A stretch of 64,000 bases of DNA from an uncultured Acetatifactor sp. (GTDB lineage Bacteria > Bacillota > Clostridia > Lachnospirales > Lachnospiraceae), in NCBI GenBank assembly GCA_947625255.1, contig CANQNT010000002.1:1-64000 (forward strand), given 5' to 3'. Shown here one piece after another: positions 8,884 to 17,298 of the stretch (the first letter of the stretch is position 1; every line of letters starts with the position of its first letter). A program made the position numbers and the translations under genes. The notes under the pieces are model-generated. The model ran no database searches, had not been told where the DNA came from, and was given only the letters and a program-made list of their open reading frames with translations.

Positions 8884-10115
8884 ATGCAAAAGTACGTAAA
8901 CACAGCAGATTCCTACAGAAGAGAAAACCCAGAAAGTACCCTTGTAAAAGAAAAAATCGCCTCCGAAAAAGTGGAGGCAGAGAAAAATACATTCGATAAA
9001 AGCGACACGGCAAAAGACACATCAGATCAGGAAGAGGCGAAAAAAGGCTTCTTCCCTGCCGAACACGTCCGGGACGCCAACAGCCGGACGATCTTCGGCA
9101 ACCACAGGCTCACTTGCCAGTTCCTGCGGGATTACAGCGATCTCCCCATCTTCTCCGACCTGCGGCCGGAGGATATCGAGGACGTGACCGACCGCTATCG
9201 GGCGTTCCTGGGGGTGGAGTTCGAGATGGACACCGTGAAAAAGGTTCGGGTCAGCTTCTCCGTTACATGGCCGTGATCTGGTACGACTATCGGAAGCGGC
9301 AGGAAAGCTTGCGGAAAGGCGTCTCCGGCCAGAAATCGTTCCGCTACCCGGCCATCATCCCCATCGTGTACTACGAGGGGATGGCGGACTGGACGGCGGG
9401 GATGCGGCTGTCGGACCGGATCGACACGAGCGCCGCGGACGGGCTTGTCGAGTACATCCCGGACTTCACCTACAAGGTGGTGCAGGTACATGGCTATCGG
9501 AACGAGGAGCTGAAGAAGAAGCACAACGAGATGTCCCTGTTGATGATGCTCAATCGGATCCAGAACCCGGAGGATTACAGGGAGTTCCTGAGGACCTCCG
9601 GGGAATACGCGGAGGAGATCTACGGGGAGGCGCCGTCGGACATCCGCAGGGTCTACCGGGACGTGCTTTGGAGCCTGTTTCAGAAGATGAACGTGCCTGT
9701 GCAGGAGGGCCAGGAACTGTTGGCAAAATTGGAGGAAAGCGGTATGGGATATTTATTCGCGGACATGGAGAAAATGGACATACAGGCGGAGCGCCGGAAC
9801 ACGGAATTGGCCAGACAGGAGGCGGAAGAGGCGAAGCAGGAAGCGAATGTTGCCAAGCAGGAGGCTAGTGCCGCCAAATTGAGGCTGGATGATGCAAACC
9901 AAAAGCTGAGCGCGGCTAATCAGGAGGCCAACGTCGCCAAGCAGAGGCTGGAGGAAACTTCCGGCAAATTGAACACCGTTTTCGAGCAGTTGGTTTCCAT
10001 CTGCCAGGGAGAGTGTCTGTCCCGGGACGAAGCCATTGTGTGTCTGCAGGAACGATATGGCCTTAAGACCGCAGACGCCGTTTGGGCAGTGAAACAATTT
10101 TGGAAAGATTCATAA
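8884..10115 (+). pseudogene. Rpn/PD-(D/E)XK nuclease gene, remnant B (internal deletion)
   Basis: Two overlapping frames together spell one Rpn-type protein. Frame 1 (ATG 8884, GGGAGGA 9 bp upstream) gives a Lys/Glu-rich leader, then 'DANSRTIFGNHRLTCQFLRD' and 'FLGVEFEMDTVKKVRV'. It runs into foreign codons near 9253 and stops at 9274-9276. Frame 3 continues with 'QLLRYMAVIWYDYRKR', 'FRYPAIIPIVYYEG' and 'KHNEMSLLMMLNRI', then a long Ala/Gln/Glu coiled coil (about 9790-9985), ending at 10115. In relatives the stretch between 'VKKVRV' and 'QLLRYMAVIWYDY' holds the catalytic E-x-K segment (an 'IEHKS'-like motif), which is absent here. A small deletion therefore removed the active site and shifted the frame. 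The coiled-coil tail is intact. Confidence 0.75.
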
Positions 10116-10191
10116 AAAACAGTGGGGAATGAGCAGGACGGGACATAGCGCAAAAATAGGGAATGTCAATGTTTTTTCAGGCGTTCAACCC

Positions 10192-10230
10192 GGCCGCCTG
10201 GAGGTATTCAGTGAGGCCATCCAGAATGTA
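10192..10230 (+). pseudogene. Trace of a third nuclease copy (C-terminal tail)
   Basis: GGCCGCCTGGAGGTATTCAG followed by TGAGGCCATCCAGAATGT closely matches the tail of remnant A (8283-8321). It is followed, as there, by the 90-bp repeat. Only about 13 codons remain. Confidence 0.6.
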
Positions 10231-10264
10231 TTGTCCGCTCATTGGAGGCGCCTGATAAATGTCC

Positions 10265-10354
10265 GGCTCGAAAAACAAGCCCTATCGAAAGGTAGGGCTA
10301 TTTTTATGTAATCGTTGGTGAGACTATGATTTACCAGGAAGGGGATGTTTACCC
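10265..10354 (+). repeat. 90-bp duplicated 3' flank, copy 2
   Basis: Second copy of 8409-8498, same length and three mismatches. It follows the trace of the third nuclease tail and again includes the terminator and the 'MIYQEGDVYP' start. Confidence 0.85.
10278..10304 (+). terminator. GAAA-tetraloop terminator, copy 2
   Basis: The same AGCCCTATC-GAAA-GGTAGGGCT stem as copy 1, here followed by A and five T residues, which makes a better terminator. Confidence 0.75.
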
Positions 10355-10421
10355 TATCAAAGAGGAATACTTTGAAAAAGTAAAAGATGTTTTGTTGATT
10401 TCCCCGCCTTTTTGTGTATAA
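10326..10421 (+). pseudogene. Truncated N-terminus, possibly ToxN/AbiQ-like
   Basis: Thirty-one codons, 'MIYQEGDVYPIKEEYFEKVK' then 'DVLLISPPFCV'. The 'YPIKEEYF..VKD' pattern resembles the start of type III toxin-antitoxin endoribonucleases, but this is recall from a short motif. The rest is missing, and the stop overlaps the promoter of the next operon. It may be meaningless. Confidence 0.25.
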
Positions 10422-10422
10422 T
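10395..10422 (+). promoter_or_regulatory. Promoter of the DUF5717-DUF5716-TPR operon
   Basis: TTGATT (10395-10400), 16-bp spacer, TATAAT (10417-10422). The predicted transcript starts near 10429, giving a short leader before ATG 10464. Confidence 0.65.
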
Positions 10423-10463
10423 TTAATTAAGGACGAAACGGAAGAAGAAAGAGGTGTTTGCGG

Positions 10464-13400
10464 ATGGAGAATTTGGTGGAGCAGATTTTGGAGGGAGATT
10501 TTATCGGCGGTCTGGGCGGCCTTGATTTTTCTTGCTCTAAGGTCGCGCTCGTTTTGGCGCCAGGTACTCTTTACGAGGGCACCTTTGCTGTTTATGGGAA
10601 CGGAGAGGGCGTGACGGAGGGGTTCGTCACCTCTACGGATCTTCGGATGGAGTGCCTTACAAGGCAGTTCCAGGGGACGGAGGATTATATCGGATATCGG
10701 TTCCACGGAGAGCGCCTGAAAGCGGGAGAAACGGTGACGGGAGAGTTCCATATCGTGAGCAGCCGGGGGGAATACCGACTGCCCTTCGAGGTGCGGATAG
10801 AGCGGGAAAAGATCCTGACCTCCCAGGGGGAGTTGGCTAGTCTTCGTCAGTTTGCGGCCCTGGCCCGGGAGAATTGGTCGGAGGCCGTGAAGGTCTTTTA
10901 TTCCGGGGCCTTTGGGGGCCTTGTGGAGGAATGGGACAAGGATCCGGCCAGAGAGGTCTTCTTTGGTCAAAAGGGCAGACTGATCGGGTTGTATTTGGGC
11001 CTGAGCGCCCGGGGCGGCAGTCAGCACAATCTGGAAGAATTCCTGATCGCGGCGGGGCAGAAGCCGCCCGTGGAGTATCTGGTGCGGGAGGCGGAGCTTG
11101 TGCTGGAGAATCCCGTGGGGATCGCGGAATCGGCTGTTACCGTGGTTCGGAACGGCTGGGGATATACCAGGCTGGAGGCGGAAGCGGAGGGAAGCTTTCT
11201 TTTCGTGGAAAAGGAGCTGCTGACCCAGGAGGACTTCGAGGGAAATCGGTGTCGGCTGCCTTTTTACGTAGACAGCGCCAGGCTCCACCATGGCAGAAAT
11301 TACGGCCGCATCCGGCTGACGGATGATTCCCGGACTCTGACGGCGCAGGTGACGGTGCTGGTCGGAAGGGATCGGGCGGCCGCAGGGGAGGCGCGCAGGG
11401 AAAAAAAGAGGGTTCTTGTGCGGCTGATGGAGCTTTATCAGGCGCACCGGCTGAAAAAGATTTCTTCTCATACCTGGCTCAAGGAGTCGGGGGTTCTGGT
11501 GGAGCGTTTGGTGTCCATGGACGATGGCGACGTGATGGCCAGGCTTTTCCAGGCACAGCTTTTGATCACCCGGGAACGGTTCCATGAGGCCAACTGGATT
11601 TTGGAGCATTCCCTGGAGCTGATCGATCAGTCCCAGAACCAGGACGCCGCCCTTTATGCGTATTACCTTTACCTGACCACGCTGCTGAAGCCGGAGGCCT
11701 GGCATTTGAAGCAGGTCGCGGAGGAGATGGAGGAGCTGTACCGGCATCATCCGGAATCCTGGCAGATCGCCTGGCTTTTGCTGTTCCTTTCCCCGGAATA
11801 TAACCGCAAGCCCTCCGTCAAGTGGGATTTTTTGGAAAAGCAGTTTGAGCAGGGCTGCACCAGTCCCTTGATGTATCTGGAGGCGCTGCAGCTTTTGAAT
11901 AACGATCCCGTGATGCTGCGGGGATTGAAACGATACGAGATTCAGGTGCTATATTATGGAAGCCGTCAGGGGATGCTTTCTCCCGCCTTGATCGACCAGA
12001 TGGTGTATCTGGCGGGAAAGGTGCGGGAGTTTTCCCCGATTTTGCTTCGTATTTTAAAGGATTGTTATGAAAAACGGAACACGCCCGCCCTTTTGAACGA
12101 AATCTGTTCCCAGATGATCAAGGGGGGCAAGGTGGGGACGGACGCCCTGCCCTGGTACGAAAGAGGGCTGGAACAGGAGATCCGCCTGACAAAGCTGTAC
12201 GAGTATTATCTGATGTCCGTGGACGTGGACCAGGACAGGGAGTTGTCGAAAAAGGCGCTTTTGTACTTTTCCTACCAGACCAATTTGGACTATGAGCATA
12301 CCGCCTACTTATATCGTTATGTGGCGCAGCGCAGGGAAAAGGACCCGGAGTTGTTCGCCTCTTATCGGGAGCGGATCGAATATTTTCTTTTGGATCAGAT
12401 CAAAAAAGAGCATATCAACCGGGATTTGGCCTATTTGTACCGGGAGCTTCTGACGCCGGAGCTTTTTCAGGAACAGATCGCGCTTCCCATGACGAAGCTG
12501 CTGTTTGCTTGTCCGTTCAAGGTGGAGGACGCAAAAATCTGCCGTGCCGTCTGTTATCGTCCCGGGCTTCGCCAGGTCGGCGTATATCCCGTGACGAACG
12601 GTTATGCCTGGGTGCCTCTTTATCATGACGGGGACGTGGTGATCCTGGAGGATACCAAGGGGAACCGCAGTCTGGCAGGCGTGGGAAGTCAGGCGAAACG
12701 TCTGCTGGACCCGGAGCAGTTTTTGGGGCTGACCTGTTTTTACGCCCTCGACGGGGTGACGGGGGAGTTCTTGAAACCGGGCGTTTTTCCCAACGGCAGG
12801 GACAGTATTGCCGGAAGCGTGACCTCGGAAATTTCCCAGAATCTGGGTTTCGCGCGTTATGTCTGGGAGCATGGAGAAAAAAACGGCGAGGAGGAGCGTT
12901 TTTGCGGCAGCCTGTTGGCGGGGTCCGACGAGGTGGAGGATTCTCTGCGCCAGGCGGCCATGCTGCGGCTGTTGGGGGATTATGAGGCGGGGGAGGACTG
13001 GACGAACCTGGATCGGGCCCTGGAGCAGATCCGGCCGGAGCTTCTGGATCAGGAGGGACGCGCCAGGGTGCTGGAGCTGTTGATGTCCAGAGGCCGTCTG
13101 GATCGGGCGTATCAGTGGCTGGAAGACTACGGGCCCTCGGCCGCGGGGCGCGCCACGTTGCTGCAGATTCTGAGCCGCAGGATCGAACGGGCGGATTTCC
13201 CGGAAGAGGAGGTAATGCTGCAAAGCGCGGCTTTCGCGTTCCGAAAAGGGAACTATGACGGCAATGTGCTGCATTACCTGGCGCTGCATTTTAAAGGGCT
13301 GACGGAGGAGCTGGCCGCCGTTTGGAAAGCGTGCCGTTCTTATGGCACGGTCACCTGGGAGCAGTGTAGCCGGATCCTGCTGCAGATGTTGTACAGCGGC

Positions 13401-14141
13401 GTACACGTGGGGGACAGAATGGAGATTTTCCGCTACTACGTGTCCCAGGGCGCCGACCCGGCGGTGGAGGAAGCTTTTCTTTTCCAATGCGCCCAGGAAT
13501 ATTTTATGGAAGGAACGGAACTGGAGGATTTCGCCGCGCGGGAGATCGGCCGGATGTATTTGCGGGGAGAAGGAGTCAGGCTGGAGGAAAAACTGGCCTA
13601 TTTGTGTTATTTTTCCGGCAAAAAGAAAAGCGACAAGCCGGAGGAAGAGAAAATTTTGCAGGAATTCCTGCAGGAAATGATGGCAAAGGGAATTTATCTG
13701 GAAGCGTTTCGCTCTCTTCCGGTAGATGGGGCGCTTTTGGAACCCATGCAGGATAAGACCATTGTGGAATACCGCGCCGGTCGGGACGGCAAGACGGACA
13801 TTTGCTATCGGATCTGGGGCCGGGAAGAAACGGCGGGAGCGTTTTTGCGGGAAGAGATGCGGGAGATTTGCAGGGGACTGTACTGTAAGGAGTTTGTTTT
13901 ATTCTTCGGGGAGAGCCTGCAGTATCAGATCGAGGAAGAAACGGAGGACGGTCCGGTCTGCCTGGCGCAGGGAGAGGTTCATAAGGAGGAAACGCCCTCC
14001 AACGTCCTGCCTTGCCGCTATGAAATGATCAATGACATCCTGCTTGCGGAGGCCCTGGAGGATTATGAAACTTTGGATAAGCTGTTGGAGGAATACAAGC
14101 ATCGGGAATACTTAAATGATGGTTTGTTCCGGCGCAGATAA
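10464..14141 (+). CDS. DUF5717-type giant solenoid protein
   Basis: Function unknown. A 1225-residue protein without signal peptide or membrane segment, so probably cytoplasmic. Residues 1-115 look like a beta-sandwich ('VALVLAPGTLYEGTFAVYG', 'AGETVTGEFHIVSSRGEYRL'). From about 120 to 700 and again 830-1070 it is mostly helical with TPR/HEAT-like spacing. A beta-rich island at about 705-760 ('VGVYPVTNGYAWVPLYHDGD') lies between them. I recognise it as the DUF5717 type found in Lachnospiraceae next to DUF5716 proteins; the name is from memory. The start is ATG 10464 with AGAAAGAGGTG upstream. It is first gene of a three-gene operon, 17 bp before the ATPase-like gene. Its size and solenoid form suggest a scaffold (inference). 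Confidence 0.85.
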   Translation: MENLVEQILEGDFIGGLGGLDFSCSKVALVLAPGTLYEGTFAVYGNGEGVTEGFVTSTDLRMECLTRQFQGTEDYIGYRFHGERLKAGETVTGEFHIVSSRGEYRLPFEVRIEREKILTSQGELASLRQFAALARENWSEAVKVFYSGAFGGLVEEWDKDPAREVFFGQKGRLIGLYLGLSARGGSQHNLEEFLIAAGQKPPVEYLVREAELVLENPVGIAESAVTVVRNGWGYTRLEAEAEGSFLFVEKELLTQEDFEGNRCRLPFYVDSARLHHGRNYGRIRLTDDSRTLTAQVTVLVGRDRAAAGEARREKKRVLVRLMELYQAHRLKKISSHTWLKESGVLVERLVSMDDGDVMARLFQAQLLITRERFHEANWILEHSLELIDQSQNQDAALYAYYLYLTTLLKPEAWHLKQVAEEMEELYRHHPESWQIAWLLLFLSPEYNRKPSVKWDFLEKQFEQGCTSPLMYLEALQLLNNDPVMLRGLKRYEIQVLYYGSRQGMLSPALIDQMVYLAGKVREFSPILLRILKDCYEKRNTPALLNEICSQMIKGGKVGTDALPWYERGLEQEIRLTKLYEYYLMSVDVDQDRELSKKALLYFSYQTNLDYEHTAYLYRYVAQRREKDPELFASYRERIEYFLLDQIKKEHINRDLAYLYRELLTPELFQEQIALPMTKLLFACPFKVEDAKICRAVCYRPGLRQVGVYPVTNGYAWVPLYHDGDVVILEDTKGNRSLAGVGSQAKRLLDPEQFLGLTCFYALDGVTGEFLKPGVFPNGRDSIAGSVTSEISQNLGFARYVWEHGEKNGEEERFCGSLLAGSDEVEDSLRQAAMLRLLGDYEAGEDWTNLDRALEQIRPELLDQEGRARVLELLMSRGRLDRAYQWLEDYGPSAAGRATLLQILSRRIERADFPEEEVMLQSAAFAFRKGNYDGNVLHYLALHFKGLTEELAAVWKACRSYGTVTWEQCSRILLQMLYSGVHVGDRMEIFRYYVSQGADPAVEEAFLFQCAQEYFMEGTELEDFAAREIGRMYLRGEGVRLEEKLAYLCYFSGKKKSDKPEEEKILQEFLQEMMAKGIYLEAFRSLPVDGALLEPMQDKTIVEYRAGRDGKTDICYRIWGREETAGAFLREEMREICRGLYCKEFVLFFGESLQYQIEEETEDGPVCLAQGEVHKEETPSNVLPCRYEMINDILLAEALEDYETLDKLLEEYKHREYLNDGLFRRR

Positions 14142-14158
14142 AGACGGGAGGAAAGGGA

Positions 14159-15448
14159 ATGCTTTTAAAACCGGGCAATAGTAAAATCATAGTGGGCTAC
14201 GATCTGGGCAACACCTATTCCCAGATCAGCTTCTATTCCGCGGAATCCAGCGAGGTGGAAACGGTGTCCGCCGTGGCAGGAGGGCAGATTTATAACATTC
14301 CCACCGTATTATGCAAGCGCAGCGGGACGAGCCAGTGGTTTTATGGCCGGGAGGCTCTGAAGGCGGCAGAACAGGAGGATGGAATCCTGGTGGAAAATCT
14401 GCTGGGGATGGCCCTGGACGGCGAACCGGTACAGATTGAAGGAGAAGCGTATGATCCGGTGGCACTTTTGGCCTTGTTCTTCAAAAGAAGTCTGGGGCTT
14501 TTGGCGGCGGCCGGACCGATTGAACGGATCGGCGCTTTGATGCTCACCTGCGAACAGATGGACCATAGACTGATGGAGGTGTTGGGCAGGGCTCTTGGCA
14601 GTCTGAGACTGCGTACAAAGCATATTTGTTTCCAAAGCTACGAGGACAGCTTTTATCAATATATGATTCATCAGCCGGAGGAACTGCGCCAGCACCAGGT
14701 GGTGCTGTGCTGGTACGATGGCAGCCGGATAAAAATCTATCGGATGCAGAGCAACCGCAGGACCACGCCGGTGGCGGTTTCCATGGAGCAGGGAGAATTT
14801 CCTTTTCTGTCTATGGAGAACATGCCGGAAGCGGAGGGCTTGCGGAAAGAGCGTATGGAACGGATGGACAAGGAGCTTTTGGAGCGGATGAGGGAAGTCT
14901 GCAGCGGTGGTTTTGTCACTTCCGTGTATTTTATCGGGGAAGGATTTCATGAGGAATGGATGCGGGAGACCTTGCGCTATCTGTGCTTCGGAAGGCGTGT
15001 GTTCCTGGGGAACAATCTCTACAGCAAGGGAGCTTGTTTGGGAATGATGGAGCGCCTGAAGCCCAGCGGCGTAGGAAAAGGTCACGTTCTATTGGGGAAT
15101 GACAAGCTGAAAACCAACGTGGGGATGCGGGTCAGCCGCAGAGGGGAGGATTCCTATTGCGCCCTGCTGGATGCGGGGGTCAATTGGTACGAGGCTCGGG
15201 CAGAGTATGAGATTTATTTGCAGGAGACCGATTCCTTCGAACTGGTGCTGACGCCCCTTACGGGAGGAAAAGGAAAAATCACGCGCATTACGCTGGAGGG
15301 CCTGCAGGATCCCGTTTCCAGGCTGAGGCTGCAGGTTCATATGCCAACGGAAGATCGAATGGAGCTGGTGGTGGAGGATTTGGGCTTTGGAGAGATACGC
15401 GAAGCCAGTCACCAGATCTGGAAGGAGGAGCTGCCGGTCTATGATTGA
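14159..15448 (+). CDS. DUF5716-type Hsp70/actin-fold protein
   Basis: Function unknown; probably a cytoplasmic nucleotide-binding protein. A 429-residue protein whose N-terminus 'IIVGYDLGNTYSQISFYS' matches the phosphate-1 loop of the actin/Hsp70/hexokinase fold (G-x-D-x-G-x-x-x-x-Q). 'VVLCWYDGSRIKIYRM' fits the second beta-hairpin. 'VYFIGEGFHEEWMRETL' with 'GRRVFLGNNLYSKGACLGMM' resembles the adenosine-side helix and late loop of BadF/actin-like ATPases. The C-terminal about 100 residues are beta-rich. Pfam DUF5716 is my recollection. The ribosome binding site GGGAGGAAAGGG precedes ATG 14159. Together with its large neighbour it could form a chaperone-like or cytoskeletal ATPase complex; that is inference from fold and operon. 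Confidence 0.8.
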   Translation: MLLKPGNSKIIVGYDLGNTYSQISFYSAESSEVETVSAVAGGQIYNIPTVLCKRSGTSQWFYGREALKAAEQEDGILVENLLGMALDGEPVQIEGEAYDPVALLALFFKRSLGLLAAAGPIERIGALMLTCEQMDHRLMEVLGRALGSLRLRTKHICFQSYEDSFYQYMIHQPEELRQHQVVLCWYDGSRIKIYRMQSNRRTTPVAVSMEQGEFPFLSMENMPEAEGLRKERMERMDKELLERMREVCSGGFVTSVYFIGEGFHEEWMRETLRYLCFGRRVFLGNNLYSKGACLGMMERLKPSGVGKGHVLLGNDKLKTNVGMRVSRRGEDSYCALLDAGVNWYEARAEYEIYLQETDSFELVLTPLTGGKGKITRITLEGLQDPVSRLRLQVHMPTEDRMELVVEDLGFGEIREASHQIWKEELPVYD

Positions 15449-15470
15449 GGACGGCGGAAAGGAGACAGCG

Positions 15471-16316
15471 ATGAAAGTCAGCTTAAGTGTAGGAAACTAT
15501 GCAGTCCGCCCTTTTTACATGGAAGGTTTGGGATATCATGTCTATTGTGCGGAGGAGCTTTGTTATTGCCTGAAAGAGAATGCTTTTTTGCTGGATGCCG
15601 ATTTGATGAATGACAAGCTGTTGGGGTGGCTTGGACAGGACTGCGGTCTGGGGGAGCTTGCGGACGAGTTGTCTGTCATGGTGCATAAAAAAGGTTCCTT
15701 GAGCGCTTTTGTAATTCGGATTTTGGAATATGTGGGCTTTTATGATCTGGAAACCATGCGGGAGGTGGAGCAGACCCTGAAAAGGGGAGCCGGCTTAAGT
15801 ATGCTGGAGAAACGAAAACTGCGGATTGACCAGCTTCTGGATCTGCGTAAATTTGCCGCGGCACAGGCGGAATATGACGGTTTGCTTAGGCTATGGGAGG
15901 AAACTTCTTCCCAGGGCGGAGCCGCGGGAGCGGATCTGAAAGCCAGACTCCTTCATAACAAGGGCGTGGCTCTTGCGGGACTGATGCGTTACGGCCAAGC
16001 GGCCCGGGCTTTTTATCAGGCGTATGAGACGGATGGAAGTCTGGAGAGTCTGCGGTGCTATCTGGCGGCGAAGCGCATGGAGCTGGAGGATAAGGAGTAT
16101 GTGGCTTTTGCGGCGGGGCTGCCGGAATATACGGAAACGGCCCTGCAGCTGGAAAAGGATGTGGAGCTTTTGAACAGACGCTGGACGCGGGAGGCGGATT
16201 ATCAGCGACTGTCGGTCAGGCAGAAGTTCCTGCATGAGGACGAGCGGGGATATGAGGAGGAAAATGTGCATTTGATGAAATCTCTCAAGGATGCTTATCG
16301 GAGTATGTCGGCGTAA
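15471..16316 (+). CDS. TPR-like third protein of the DUF5716/5717 operon
   Basis: Function unknown. A 281-residue soluble protein. The N-terminal half (1-95) has no family I recognise ('VRPFYMEGLGYHVYCAEELC'). Residues about 110-200 form TPR-like helices ('LLHNKGVALAGLMRYGQAAR', 'AFYQAYETDGSLESLRCYL'), and the C-terminus is a charged helix. ATG 15471 is preferred over an upstream in-frame start because GGAAAGGAGA lies just before it. It begins 22 bp after the DUF5716 stop and is the last gene of the operon. A role as adaptor between the two larger proteins is plausible but only inferred. Confidence 0.8.
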   Translation: MKVSLSVGNYAVRPFYMEGLGYHVYCAEELCYCLKENAFLLDADLMNDKLLGWLGQDCGLGELADELSVMVHKKGSLSAFVIRILEYVGFYDLETMREVEQTLKRGAGLSMLEKRKLRIDQLLDLRKFAAAQAEYDGLLRLWEETSSQGGAAGADLKARLLHNKGVALAGLMRYGQAARAFYQAYETDGSLESLRCYLAAKRMELEDKEYVAFAAGLPEYTETALQLEKDVELLNRRWTREADYQRLSVRQKFLHEDERGYEEENVHLMKSLKDAYRSMSA

Positions 16317-16413
16317 AAGTGGCTGTTTTCTGGACATTTTAGAGGAAAATGCGGCATTTCCGGGGGAAATTTTGGCACAATCCATAAAATTGAGCGGTGT
16401 CCTTATTGCCATA

Positions 16414-16442
16414 TTGATTTCTGGGGAATGGTGGGCTATAAT
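16414..16442 (+). promoter_or_regulatory. purC promoter
   Basis: TTGATT (16414-16419), 17-bp spacer, TATAAT (16437-16442), about 48 bp before the purC ATG. The leader is too short for a purine riboswitch, and none was seen. Confidence 0.65.
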
Positions 16443-16489
16443 TTAGGTGTGTTTACGAAGATGCCGTGACTGGCAGAATGGAGGAAGCA

Positions 16490-17194
16490 ATGAAGAAATT
16501 GGAACAGCTCTATGAAGGAAAGGCAAAGAAAGTGTTCTTAACGGATGATCCGGATGTGTTGATCGTGGATTACAAGGATGACGCCACGGCATTCAACGGA
16601 GTCAAGAAAGGAACCATCGTCGGCAAGGGCGTGATCAATAACAAGATGACCAACCATGTGTTCCAGATTTTGGAAAAGGAAGGGGTTCCCACCCACTATA
16701 TCGAGCAGCTCAGTGACAGAGAGACGGCCGTGAAGCGCGTGGAGATCGTGCCGCTGGAAGTCATCATCCGCAACGTGGCTGCCGGAAGCTTTTCAAAGAG
16801 ACTGGGTGTGCCTGAGGGAACGCCTTTCGAGGAGCCTACCATTGAATTTTCTTATAAAAATGACGAGCTGGGTGATCCCCTGATCAATGCTTATTTTGCA
16901 AGGGCGCTGAATCTGGCAACCTGGGAAGAGATTGATACTATTAAGAAGTATGCGTTCAAGGTAAATGAGGTATTGAAGGCTTACTTCCTGCAGGCGGGAA
17001 TCAGGCTGATCGATTTCAAGATTGAATTCGGCCGTTATCATGGACAGATCATCCTGGCTGACGAGATTTCCCCGGATACCTGCAGACTGTGGGACGTAAA
17101 GACCAATGAAAAGCTGGACAAGGATCGTTTCCGCAGGGATTTGGGCAATGTGGAAGAGGCCTATAACGAGGTATTCAATCGTCTTGGACTGTAA
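16490..17194 (+). CDS. purC: SAICAR synthase
   Basis: Phosphoribosylaminoimidazole-succinocarboxamide synthase joins aspartate to CAIR with ATP in de novo purine synthesis. The 234-residue length is standard for the bacterial monofunctional enzyme. Diagnostic stretches are '[10 protein letters not shown]' (ATP loop), '[16 protein letters not shown]', '[17 protein letters not shown]' (PurC signature) and '[20 protein letters not shown]'. ATG 16490 was chosen because GGAGG sits 5 bp upstream; an earlier in-frame ATG at 16478 lies before this site. It is the first gene of a purine group followed by purF 104 bp downstream, and it has its own promoter. Confidence 0.96.
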   Translation: MKKLEQLYEGKAKKVFLTDDPDVLIVDYKDDATAFNGVKKGTIVGKGVINNKMTNHVFQILEKEGVPTHYIEQLSDRETAVKRVEIVPLEVIIRNVAAGSFSKRLGVPEGTPFEEPTIEFSYKNDELGDPLINAYFARALNLATWEEIDTIKKYAFKVNEVLKAYFLQAGIRLIDFKIEFGRYHGQIILADEISPDTCRLWDVKTNEKLDKDRFRRDLGNVEEAYNEVFNRLGL

Positions 17195-17298
17195 TCACAA
17201 GGGATTGAAAATGTTGGCAGGCAAAGGCGCCTGTGCTCCCGGGGAGAAGTGCGCCTTGTCTGAGCCGGCCGCCTTTCCCCGGACAGAAAGGGATGGGT

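Noticed and set aside
16317..16489. Possible purine riboswitch before purC
   Set aside because: The leader after the promoter is only about 40 nt and no conserved three-way junction was seen.
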